A program made the position numbers and the translations under genes. DNA of 11,509 nt from Candidatus Roizmanbacteria bacterium CG_4_9_14_0_8_um_filter_34_12 (GTDB lineage Bacteria; Patescibacteriota; Microgenomatia; UBA1406; GWC2-37-13). The notes beneath the pieces are model-generated. The model made no database searches and was not told where the DNA came from. It saw nothing but the letters and a program-made list of their open reading frames with translations. Below are positions 5,085-11,509 of the stretch, in pieces. The stretch covers positions 1 to 11,509 of the forward strand of contig PFTH01000156.1 in NCBI GenBank assembly GCA_002789465.1, in the 5' to 3' direction. Numbering within the stretch: the stretch's first letter is position 1; every line of letters begins with the position of its first letter.

Positions 5085-5585
5085 ATGCAAGATCAACATA
5101 GTCAGTTTTGGCAGTATCTTTCTCAAACTCAAAGGGATTTGATTTTAGAAGGTAAGTATCTAATGGATGATATTATTTGTGATCACGCATACCAGTTTAA
5201 AGATTACTCTTTTTTAATTTTTCCATTTGCCAAAGCTTATGAGGGATTTTTAAAGCAAATATTTAAAGATGCCAAGCTAATTACTCATCTTGATTATATT
5301 TCTGATCACCTACGTTTGGGTAAGTTGATGTCACCGAATCTGGCTGATAGGATAGGGGATAAGTCTTTGTACTTTAAATTAGTTAACATCTATGATATTG
5401 AATTTGCAGAGAAAATATGGCAGACTTGGAATTTGGGACGAAATCAAATTCTGCACTATTTTCCGCATAATTTAAAGGCGGTTAGTTTTAGTGAAGCGCA
5501 AGAGATTGTTGATAATATATTGAAGACAATGGAGATGACGTATGAGAAGTTAAACCCAAATGTCAAACAAATAATCAATAATTAA
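5085..5585 (+). CDS. HEPN-like helical protein with an R-x4-H motif
   Basis: The 166-residue product is predicted to be all helical and soluble. The segment DYSFLIFPFAKAYEGFLKQIF (from residue 40) is followed by RLGKLMSP (77-84) and then by RNQILHYFP, with Arg119, Asn120 and His124. The R-N-x3-H arrangement on a C-terminal helix is the catalytic signature of HEPN domains, which include RNases such as RnlA of the RNase LS toxin system and many non-enzymatic members. I recall similar stand-alone proteins from CPR genomes annotated as hypothetical or RnlA-like. No partner antitoxin gene adjoins it. The last roughly ten residues, NPNVKQIINN, are encoded by the start of the AT-rich repeat that follows, so the native stop may have been displaced. 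A ribonuclease role is inference. Confidence 0.75.
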   Translation: MQDQHSQFWQYLSQTQRDLILEGKYLMDDIICDHAYQFKDYSFLIFPFAKAYEGFLKQIFKDAKLITHLDYISDHLRLGKLMSPNLADRIGDKSLYFKLVNIYDIEFAEKIWQTWNLGRNQILHYFPHNLKAVSFSEAQEIVDNILKTMEMTYEKLNPNVKQIINN

Positions 5586-5690
5586 TAAACAATAAATTAT
5601 CAATTATTAATTTTCAAATGATCATTTTCTTTTATTTGTTTTTTATTGATTGATAATTGATTATTGAACATTGATCATTAAATCGTTTTA
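5556..5690. repeat. CAATTATCAAT / AATGATCAAT repeat after the HEPN-like gene
   Basis: The block contains AATAATCAATAATTAAT words on the left and TTGATTGATAATTGATTATTG on the right. These are inverted relatives that would fold into a long weak hairpin. It begins inside the final codons of the HEPN-like gene and fills most of the gap before the ATPase gene. The same words occur in frame inside the ATPase gene at about 7207-7285. The remaining 50 bases to 5739 are T-rich with TTTGTCATTTGT words. No clear promoter is seen there. Confidence 0.6.
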
Positions 5691-5739
5691 CTGTAAAGTT
5701 GGTCTGTTATTTGTCTTTTGTCATTTGTAATTATTTATT

Positions 5740-8406
5740 ATGATTGGTCTAACATCTATCCAAGTTTCCGAACTTCTAAAGCAATATGGCTTAAATTCCA
5801 TTAAAGAGGAAAAGAAAAAGCTATTAGTCATTAAATTTATTGAACAGTTTAATAACTTCTTAACGATTCTTCTATTTATTGCTGCGGGTCTTTCATTTTT
5901 AATTGGAGAAAAGATTGACGGCGGACTAATTTTGGCAATTGTAATTTTGAATGGCATTTTTGGTGTTTATCAAGAGTTTCAAGCAGAAGAATCTTTAGCA
6001 GTATTAAAAAAAATAACAGTGACAAAAGTACGGGTGATTCGTGATGGAAAAGAGCAGGAGATAGACAGTATTTACTTAGTTCCAGGAGATTTGGTAAAAA
6101 TTGAGGAAGGAACGAAAATATCTGCGGACGGAAAACTGCTTGAAGTGGTTAATCTGGAAATTAATGAATCAATTTTAACCGGCGAGTCTTTAGCTATAAC
6201 CAAAAGAATTAAAGATGATTTGTTTTCAGGAACAATTGTTTCACGCGGACGCGGGATATATCAGGTAACCTTAATTGGTATGCAAACACGTTTTGGCAAA
6301 ATTGCAGCTTCACTTAGTGGAATAAAAGATATTAAAACACCACTACAAAAAAAACTTGAAGATTTGACAAAATTAGTTGGAATCATAGGTGTTGTTGCTT
6401 CAGTGTTTGTTTTTGTGATATCAGTTTTACAGGGTTCAGCATATTTTCCGGCATTTTTACTGGCAATTTCACTGGCTGTGGCAGTTGTCCCGGAAGGATT
6501 ACCGGCAGTGATGACAATAACATTGGCAATTGGTGTCAAGGTGATGGCAGATAAACGTTCAATTATTCGTAAACTTTCGGCAATTGAAGCACTTGGAAGT
6601 GTGACGTTAATTGCCACTGATAAAACCGGAACCTTAACAACCAATAAAATGAAGGTAAAAGAAATCTATGTTGATGATCAGATTTATGAAGAAACAAACT
6701 TTCCGCGTTTGGAAAACCACCCATTTAGATTAATGGTAGAAAACGGAGTGTTGTGCTCAACTGCATCACTTGTTTACGTGCATGATCACGGAAGGTGGGA
6801 TGTTTTGGGAGATCCAACCGAAGGTGCACTGTTATTTTTGTCGCAAGCAGTTGGACTATCACCGGAGGAAATGCGAAAAGAATGGAAAATTATTGATGAA
6901 GTACCATTTGACAGCGTGTCGAAAACAATGACCGTTTTGGTTCGATCTGTAGGGGTCGATCGTGATCGACCCACCTCAATCGGGCTTGACCGACCCGTTT
7001 CCATCGAGCGTGACCAACCCATTATTATCAATCGTGACCGACCCATTTTATTTATCAAAGGTGCGCCAGAGGCAATTTTAGAGCGTGTGTCATTTATTCA
7101 AAAAGGAAACCAGATTGAAAAATTAACATCAGAACATCGGGCAAAAATTGAAAAGCAAATGCAGATGTGGACGAGAAAGGGTTTGCGTGTATTAGGATTC
7201 TCCTATAATAACCAATTATCAATGAACAATGATCAATCAATTATTAATAATTCAATGATCAATGAAAATTCAATAAAAATTGAAAAATTGGAAATTGATC
7301 ATTCTTCAATTTTCTTGGGTTTAGTTGCCATTCACGACGCACCCCGTCCGGAAATAAATGATGCGGTGGCACGGGCAAAACAAGCTGGAGTTAAAGTGGT
7401 AATGATAACAGGTGACAATGAACAAACTGCTGAAGCTATTGGCGTCACCGCGGGAATTATCGATAATAATGAAGATATTATCACAGGAAAACAGTTGGAT
7501 GAATATTCAGATGAGGAGTTGATGAAAATTTTGCCACAAACACGAATTTTTGCTCGAACCACTCCTTTTCAAAAACATCGGATTGTCCAGTTGTATCAAA
7601 AACTTGGAGAAATTGTAGTGGTAACTGGTGATGGTGTGAATGATGCTATTGCTCTAAAGCAAGCAGATATTGGTGTTGCCATGGGATTGGTTGGAACTGA
7701 TGTGGCGCGTGAAACTGCAGACATGGTGATTACTGATGATAATTTTGCTTCGATTGTTAACGCGATTGATGAAGGAAGAAATATCATTAAAAACTTAAAA
7801 AATGCGATTAAATATTTACTTGCATGTAATTTATCTGAAGCAATCTCCTTAATTATGGGATTATTTTTAGGAATCCCACATTTATTTTATCCAATTCAAC
7901 TTTTATATATCAATCTTGTTACCGATGGCTTGCCAGCACTGGCTTTGGCCTTTTCACCGCGAGATCATCACCAAATGCAGCGTCCACCGGATAAAGAACT
8001 GAGTTTACTTCGATTTGCAGAAAAAGAATATATTGCGATTGTGGGCATAATTACAGCAGTTTTAGTTTTATTAGCGTATTTTATTTTTAGTTGGTTGTTT
8101 CCAAAAACTGGACAAACAGCGGCGTTTACGGTTTTAACTTTGATTCAATCATATATTTATATTGATCTATGGTTAAGTCATCAGTCACTGCATAAAAACC
8201 TTCATCTTCTTAAATCAAAGTTATTTGCAATGGTATTTTTTGTACCTTTTATCTTGCAGTTTTTTATTGTTAAATCAATCTTGATTAGCCGTTTTTTTAA
8301 AGTTGAACTACTTTCAATCTGGCAGTTTATTATGCTCTCTGTTTTTTCCGGATTTGTTTGGATTGGCATCAAACTCACCAAAAAAGCCGTTCATGTGACT
8401 GCGTGA
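5740..8406 (+). CDS. P-type cation ATPase, SERCA-like (probably Ca2+), with two in-frame repeat insertions
   Basis: The protein is an 888-residue ATP-driven cation pump of the inner membrane. Visible motifs are the actuator TGES (147-150), PEGLP in M4 (251-255), the phosphorylation site DKTGT (Asp294), KGAPE in the nucleotide domain (440-444), MITGDN (555-560) and TGDGVND (629-635). M5 has Asn697 and Glu700, and M6 has NLVTD (725-729). Together with Glu252 these match SERCA Ca2+ ligands. M8 has Gln803 where SERCA has Glu908, so one Ca2+ site may be lost, as in plasma-membrane Ca2+ pumps. Residues 404-437, just before KGAPE, are encoded by four 24-bp repeat units. Residues about 489-515, before the IFLGLVAIHDAPRPE region, are Asn/Ile/Ser-rich and come from another repeat type. 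Both inserts fall in loops of the nucleotide-binding domain and leave the catalytic motifs intact. There is no Shine-Dalgarno sequence. Mg2+ or another cation remains possible. Confidence 0.93.
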   Translation: MIGLTSIQVSELLKQYGLNSIKEEKKKLLVIKFIEQFNNFLTILLFIAAGLSFLIGEKIDGGLILAIVILNGIFGVYQEFQAEESLAVLKKITVTKVRVIRDGKEQEIDSIYLVPGDLVKIEEGTKISADGKLLEVVNLEINESILTGESLAITKRIKDDLFSGTIVSRGRGIYQVTLIGMQTRFGKIAASLSGIKDIKTPLQKKLEDLTKLVGIIGVVASVFVFVISVLQGSAYFPAFLLAISLAVAVVPEGLPAVMTITLAIGVKVMADKRSIIRKLSAIEALGSVTLIATDKTGTLTTNKMKVKEIYVDDQIYEETNFPRLENHPFRLMVENGVLCSTASLVYVHDHGRWDVLGDPTEGALLFLSQAVGLSPEEMRKEWKIIDEVPFDSVSKTMTVLVRSVGVDRDRPTSIGLDRPVSIERDQPIIINRDRPILFIKGAPEAILERVSFIQKGNQIEKLTSEHRAKIEKQMQMWTRKGLRVLGFSYNNQLSMNNDQSIINNSMINENSIKIEKLEIDHSSIFLGLVAIHDAPRPEINDAVARAKQAGVKVVMITGDNEQTAEAIGVTAGIIDNNEDIITGKQLDEYSDEELMKILPQTRIFARTTPFQKHRIVQLYQKLGEIVVVTGDGVNDAIALKQADIGVAMGLVGTDVARETADMVITDDNFASIVNAIDEGRNIIKNLKNAIKYLLACNLSEAISLIMGLFLGIPHLFYPIQLLYINLVTDGLPALALAFSPRDHHQMQRPPDKELSLLRFAEKEYIAIVGIITAVLVLLAYFIFSWLFPKTGQTAAFTVLTLIQSYIYIDLWLSHQSLHKNLHLLKSKLFAMVFFVPFILQFFIVKSILISRFFKVELLSIWQFIMLSVFSGFVWIGIKLTKKAVHVTA
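6947..7048 (+). repeat. In-frame palindromic 24-bp repeat inside the ATPase gene (4 units)
   Basis: CTGTAGGGGTCG (6947-6958) opens the block exactly as in rplA. Four cores follow at 6964-6972 (GATCGACCC), 6988-6996 (GACCGACCC), 7012-7020 (GACCAACCC) and 7036-7044 (GACCGACCC), all 24 bases apart. The first unit is a perfect palindrome, GGGTCGATC-GT-GATCGACCC (6953-6972). The encoded octapeptides are VDRDRPTS, IGLDRPVS, IERDQPII and INRDRPIL. The opposite strand is open across the block too. The block interrupts the short loop between the strand ending MTVLVR and the strand ILFIKGAPE. Confidence 0.92.
7207..7285 (+). repeat. Second in-frame repeat insertion in the ATPase gene
   Basis: This stretch is made of CAATTATCAATGAACAATG and TCAATGATCAATGA words. 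It resembles the repeat at 5556-5690 upstream of the same gene (shared CAATTATCAAT and AATGATCAAT). It encodes an Asn/Ser/Ile-rich segment from about residue 489, between GLRVLGFSY and the conserved FLGLVAIHD strand, where relatives usually have a shorter linker. The frame stays open, and the exact boundaries are uncertain because the repeat is degenerate. Confidence 0.7.
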
Positions 8407-8451
8407 TTAAAACTGAGACACGCGATTTGATAAAAATCTATACCAAGAAAT

Positions 8452-8505
8452 TGTCATTGCGAGTCTCGAATTAGTCGGGGGTGGTAATTCCGTTACCAAT
8501 AGGAC
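8452..8505. repeat. Short relative of the TGTCATTGCGA element, with hairpin
   Basis: TGTCATTGCGA (8452-8462) is identical to the left end of the element at 864-1010. Near the other side, TACCAATAGGA is the reverse complement of TCCTATTGGTA, found inside that element. A hairpin, TGGTAA (8482-8487) with TTACCA (8493-8498), lies between. The copy lies between the convergent ATPase and 459-aa genes, where it might help end transcription, although no T-run follows on either strand. Confidence 0.5.
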
Positions 8506-8521
8506 AAATATTAATACTAAT

Positions 8522-9901
8522 TTAAGAATCTCTTTGAAGTGGAAATAGTTTTTCTTTAGGTGGGTCAGAGAATCTTTTTTCTGATTCTACCATAATTCTT
8601 GTTGCTAATTCAGCGTCTCCATGAAGAGATGCGAATATCGATAGTATCGTGACGAGAGTTCTGTGTATTTGTGAACCCAACGAAATATCTTCAGCCTGAT
8701 ATTTATTTAAATCGTTAGAACAAGTTTTAATGAATCGAACGCCGGTAGTTTCACTAAGCTCTCTTATTCTTCGTGCCATAATATTTCTTATTGCTTGGTT
8801 TCCGGCTGAAGTAAGAAAATCTTTTGCGTCGACTAATACTTGGAGTTTATTTTGTGATCGAAGTGCGTCATTAACCATTCTTAATGCTTGGTAAAAATCA
8901 ACATCGGGAGGAGCTTTCAGATAACATCTTGTTTTCAGCGCTCCTCCAATCTGCTGCAATTGGGCACAACACAATTGTTTTATGCAGTTTTCGACTTCCA
9001 TTAGTATTCCCGATTCGTGTAATCCAAAATCACTTGCTAAGGCGACTGCTTTTGCTAGTAAGGATGATAAAAAATAGCTACTATCGGCTACGGTATTTTT
9101 AATAAAAGGAAGAACTATATTACTAAGTAGTTGTCTTGCTTGGATGCGTCCTTGCTCCATATCGGGTGCATAGTAAACTGTCTCAGTTAATATTTCGGCA
9201 ATTGTAATTTTTCTTACAATATCATCTTCTTCGCTTATGATTTTAGGATCGGGTTTTTTTAAGAATGCGGACATCAGCGCATTATATGCTTTAGGGTTAG
9301 TTGCGATTACATCAGCTCCATATGAAACAATATTATCCAATAACCAAGATTCCTCTTCATAACGTCTCAATTGGTAATCACAGTCTTCATATTTGAAAGT
9401 TGTTGAACCTATCTGTGAAGTAGCAATTAAAACAAGTGTTTGTCTTAATTCATTGTTTGGACTTAGTAGAGCACAGACCTGTCCAGGGAGTAATTTTCTT
9501 TGAGTTGGATTTTTAGAATCTTCTAATAAGCGATTTAAATTTTCAGGAATAGCTATTTCTCGACTTTCTGGATACCATTGTAACTCTGATAAATAATTCC
9601 ATTCAGCTCTTTGCTTCGTATGATTTGGTATACCCATTATAGAATCTAGTCCGGGCTTTGATAAATCATCCGGAAGAGGCTCTTCAGACTGAGCACAAGC
9701 AACGATAAATAACGATTCGAAAGATGTTGGATATCTTTCAATAAGAAAACCCATATTAAGAACTTCAGCAGACTTGATTTGTGTATCACGAGGGAGTGTT
9801 GCAAGTAATTGATTAGCTTTGTTTAAGAATTGAGAAGTTTTATCATCTTGTTTTAACCATCCAAGATAATTTAGATTTATTTGACTTACTTCTTTAGCCA
9901 T
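8522..9901 (-). CDS. Uncharacterised 459-aa soluble helical protein
   Basis: I do not recognise this protein. It has no signal peptide, no membrane segment and no obvious nucleotide-binding or catalytic motif. Composition and spacing of hydrophobic residues suggest a mostly helical, possibly repeat-type fold (for example residues 255-320 and 335-445). Eight cysteines (69, 143, 174, 306, 311, 312, 326, 394) are scattered without a zinc-finger pattern, though Cys306, 311 and 312 cluster. RRYEEESWLLDNIV (179-192) and the Arg-rich RRIRELSETTGVRF (377-390) are candidate interaction surfaces. The ATG at 9901 follows a promoter with TTGGCA and TATTAT boxes and a leader of about 15-20 bases. The gene is divergent from the winged-helix/GNAT gene, and their promoters overlap, so the two are probably coregulated. 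Confidence 0.85.
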   Translation of the reverse strand: MAKEVSQINLNYLGWLKQDDKTSQFLNKANQLLATLPRDTQIKSAEVLNMGFLIERYPTSFESLFIVACAQSEEPLPDDLSKPGLDSIMGIPNHTKQRAEWNYLSELQWYPESREIAIPENLNRLLEDSKNPTQRKLLPGQVCALLSPNNELRQTLVLIATSQIGSTTFKYEDCDYQLRRYEEESWLLDNIVSYGADVIATNPKAYNALMSAFLKKPDPKIISEEDDIVRKITIAEILTETVYYAPDMEQGRIQARQLLSNIVLPFIKNTVADSSYFLSSLLAKAVALASDFGLHESGILMEVENCIKQLCCAQLQQIGGALKTRCYLKAPPDVDFYQALRMVNDALRSQNKLQVLVDAKDFLTSAGNQAIRNIMARRIRELSETTGVRFIKTCSNDLNKYQAEDISLGSQIHRTLVTILSIFASLHGDAELATRIMVESEKRFSDPPKEKLFPLQRDS

Positions 9902-9923
9902 TCTCGAATTTTAGCCTACTTAG

Positions 9924-9953
9924 ATAATATATTCTTGACCTATAATTTGCCAA
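9924..9953 (-). promoter_or_regulatory. Predicted promoter of the 459-aa gene
   Basis: On the minus strand TTGGCA (9948-9953), an 18-base spacer and TATTAT (9924-9929) match a sigma70-type promoter at 5 and 4-5 positions respectively. The start codon lies 22 bases beyond the -10. The -35 overlaps the -35 of the opposite promoter at 9947-9952 almost completely. Confidence 0.55.
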
Positions 9954-9975
9954 ATTAGGACAGTTTTAGTATAAT
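9947..9975 (+). promoter_or_regulatory. Predicted promoter of the winged-helix/GNAT gene
   Basis: TTGCCA (9947-9952), a 17-base spacer and a perfect TATAAT (9970-9975) form a strong sigma70-type match. Transcription would start near 9982, about 25 bases before the ATG at 10007. The -35 is shared with the divergent promoter through the small palindrome TTGCCAA/TTGGCAA. Confidence 0.6.
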
Positions 9976-10003
9976 ATGGACATTCATTTTGACAATTTGG
10001 ACA
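9958..10003 (+). promoter_or_regulatory. Repeated GGACA words, possible operator
   Basis: GGACA occurs at 9958-9962, 9978-9982 and 9999-10003, spaced 20 and 21 bases (about two helical turns). A further TTGACA lies at 9989-9994. TGGACATT is repeated exactly at 9977-9984 and 9998-10005. These words flank the -10 and the predicted transcription start of a gene that encodes an OmpR/PhoB-type DNA-binding domain, a family that often binds direct repeats. Autoregulation is a guess from this arrangement. Confidence 0.3.
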
Positions 10004-10006
10004 TTT

Positions 10007-11464
10007 ATGAACATAACTTATATTTTTCCACCATTAACAGAACAGCAACCGAAAATTGATTGGGTAATAAAGCAAAAAGGTAAAAGCATCTTAACATATC
10101 AAGTTGACTGTCGTTTGCTTGATCATGTTTCCGTGAGTAATTTTTTTGAATTATTTCTCTCGGTCTGTAATAACAGAAAAAGCAAGATGGGTCAAGTTGG
10201 AAATTGTGTAACGAAAATTAATACATTACTCAACCATAAGAAACAACCAATTTTAATTATCATAAAAAATATCCAGTATTTATTACCTCTTCTTGGTTCG
10301 ATTTTGCTTAAGCTAATGGTTATTAAAGAAAATAGCCATAATATAATTAGTTATCTTTTCACAACCACTGATTGTCTGTATTCAGACAGGATTTATGAAC
10401 AGTTAAAAGCTTTGCCGTTAATTCTTGATAAGGTTCAGTATTTTGGTTATAAAAAATTTGACTATAATTTGCGTGAATCAGAAATTATTTGGAATAGCTT
10501 ATCTGAAATTCAGCGTCGTTTGATCCGACGTATATTGATTGGTGAAACAGTTCGAAAAGAAGAGTTTGCCGCGGACATTGATTATTTAATCAAGACAGGA
10601 ATTATTTCTAATAAAAAACAAACGTATACTATTAATTTACCATTATTAACTAATATCTTACTTAAATCATCCACCCAGTCGTTAAAACTACATAATCATA
10701 CAGTCTGGAGTGGAGAAGAGCTGATGACTGCAAAATTCAGTGCAAAACAAAATCACATTTTACGACTTTTACTTGAAAATGTAGGAAAAGTTGTCAGTCA
10801 AGATCAAATCGCAGATAATTTATGGGATACGAAAGATAGCGAAAATAAATTTTCAGTTTGGGCAATTGACAAGTTCATTCAACGTTTGCGACTACGGATG
10901 AAACAAAATTTAATTGCAGATAAAATTATTGCAATAAAAACAAAGGGTTATTGTTATCAAAACACTACTCACTGTATTCGAACGGAAGAATTAATAATAA
11001 AAGATGGATTGAAATTTATATTGATGGAAAATAACAAAGATAATGTTTATTTTTATAATAAAGCATTTCAGAAAAAACAACTAAGAAAAGTGTTGTGGCA
11101 ATCAACCCCAAAAACAGACAAAGAAATAATCGACTGGTTAAAAGAAGTGACTACGGCTGAATCGCATTATTATTTTTCAATCTGGAAAAACAAGAAGATG
11201 ATTGGTCATGTTGGCCTAGATAGGATTAATTGTTTAAACCAATCAGCGCGAATGGGATTTTTCTTGGATAATCCAAAACTTTGGGATAAATTTGGAAAAA
11301 CGATTTTTTCTGTGATGATTAATGAGGCCAAAAATCGCTTTCATTTACAATTTCTTAGCGCTGACGTGGCCGGAGATGAACCAACTCAAATTCGTATTCT
11401 TGAACAGCTAGGATTTAAAAAAGACTTGGTTAAAAAAAGCCTTCTTACGCTGGAATTATTCTAA
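10007..11464 (+). CDS. AAA-like / OmpR-type winged-helix / GNAT fusion protein
   Basis: This 485-residue protein joins three parts. Residues 1-220 resemble the core of a STAND/AAA ATPase with lost catalysis: PILIIIKNIQYL (81-92) sits like a Walker B strand without its acidic pair, YLFTTTD (116-122) resembles sensor 1, and no P-loop is visible. RKEEFAADIDYLIKTGII (183-200) looks like the helical module that follows such ATPase cores. Residues 225-318 are an OmpR/PhoB C-terminal DNA-binding domain: FSAKQNHILRLLLENVGKVV (244-263), then IADNLWD, the recognition helix WAIDKFIQRLRLRMKQ (285-300) and the wing KTKGYCY (311-317). Residues 320-485 look like a GNAT acetyltransferase of the RimJ/RimL type, with MIGHVGLDRIN (398-408), a divergent acetyl-CoA loop WDKFGKT (426-432) and ILEQLGFKK (464-472). 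A TTG at 9989 is an in-frame alternative start, but the ATG at 10007 fits the promoter better. It is probably a transcription regulator, perhaps of the divergent gene. Confidence 0.85.
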   Translation: MNITYIFPPLTEQQPKIDWVIKQKGKSILTYQVDCRLLDHVSVSNFFELFLSVCNNRKSKMGQVGNCVTKINTLLNHKKQPILIIIKNIQYLLPLLGSILLKLMVIKENSHNIISYLFTTTDCLYSDRIYEQLKALPLILDKVQYFGYKKFDYNLRESEIIWNSLSEIQRRLIRRILIGETVRKEEFAADIDYLIKTGIISNKKQTYTINLPLLTNILLKSSTQSLKLHNHTVWSGEELMTAKFSAKQNHILRLLLENVGKVVSQDQIADNLWDTKDSENKFSVWAIDKFIQRLRLRMKQNLIADKIIAIKTKGYCYQNTTHCIRTEELIIKDGLKFILMENNKDNVYFYNKAFQKKQLRKVLWQSTPKTDKEIIDWLKEVTTAESHYYFSIWKNKKMIGHVGLDRINCLNQSARMGFFLDNPKLWDKFGKTIFSVMINEAKNRFHLQFLSADVAGDEPTQIRILEQLGFKKDLVKKSLLTLELF

Positions 11465-11475
11465 CCAAAAATTCG

Positions 11476-11492
11476 GCAACCGGGCAGGTTGC
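11476..11492 (+). other. Small hairpin downstream of the fusion gene
   Basis: GCAACC (11476-11481) pairs with GGTTGC (11487-11492) around a five-base loop, 12 bases after the stop codon of the winged-helix/GNAT gene. No T-tract follows, so intrinsic termination is weakly supported. The window ends 17 bases later. Confidence 0.35.
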
Positions 11493-11509
11493 TAACGGGT
11501 TGATATAAG

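Noticed and set aside
6947..7048. 24-bp-period block as a CRISPR array
   Set aside because: There are no unique spacers. The units are directly tandem, divergent and inside an open reading frame with no cas genes nearby.
6786..7058. Reverse-strand open frames across the 24-bp repeats (also 3346-3603)
   Set aside because: They exist because the palindromic repeat is open on both strands. They are antisense to well-supported genes and have no independent protein features.

Overview
The window looks like a piece of a candidate-phyla-radiation (Patescibacteria) chromosome, most likely Microgenomates. The signs are AT-rich DNA, compact single-domain genes, secreted and membrane proteins of a style I associate with that group, no convincing Shine-Dalgarno sequence before any gene, and intergenic gaps filled with several families of degenerate AT-rich repeats. 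The lineage call is inference from protein style, not a search result.

Layout. Positions 1-1790 hold two minus-strand genes: a small secreted protein (40-834) and a polytopic membrane protein with a cytoplasmic helical tail (1021-1665), separated by a 147-bp inverted-repeat element. Positions 1820-4213 hold the conserved plus-strand cluster secE, nusG, rplK, rplA. It stops after L1, without the rplJ, rplL and rpoB that usually follow. A long imperfect palindrome separates rplA from a convergent cytidylate-kinase-like gene (4353-5030, minus). That gene is divergent from a HEPN-like helical protein (5085-5585, plus). A SERCA-type P-type ATPase, probably Ca2+-transporting, fills 5740-8406. The last part is a divergent pair: a 459-aa protein I do not recognise (8522-9901, minus) and a 485-aa fusion of a degenerate AAA-like region, an OmpR/PhoB-type winged helix and a GNAT acetyltransferase (10007-11464, plus). 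Their predicted promoters share one -35 region. No gene-free stretch exceeds 300 bases.

The most striking feature is repeat DNA inside genes. A GC-rich palindromic repeat with an exact 24-bp period lies in frame, in the same reading frame, in both rplA (3 units) and the P-type ATPase (4 units), where it encodes 8-residue repeats of the type (I/V)xxD(R/Q)Pxx. The ATPase has a second in-frame insert resembling an AT-rich intergenic repeat family. The membrane protein has a third kind, with a 21-bp period. This recalls the protein-coding palindromic elements of Rickettsia, but the sequences are different. A second theme is leaderless expression: in three genes a -10-like hexamer lies 5-6 bases before the start codon, which puts the predicted transcription start on the ATG.
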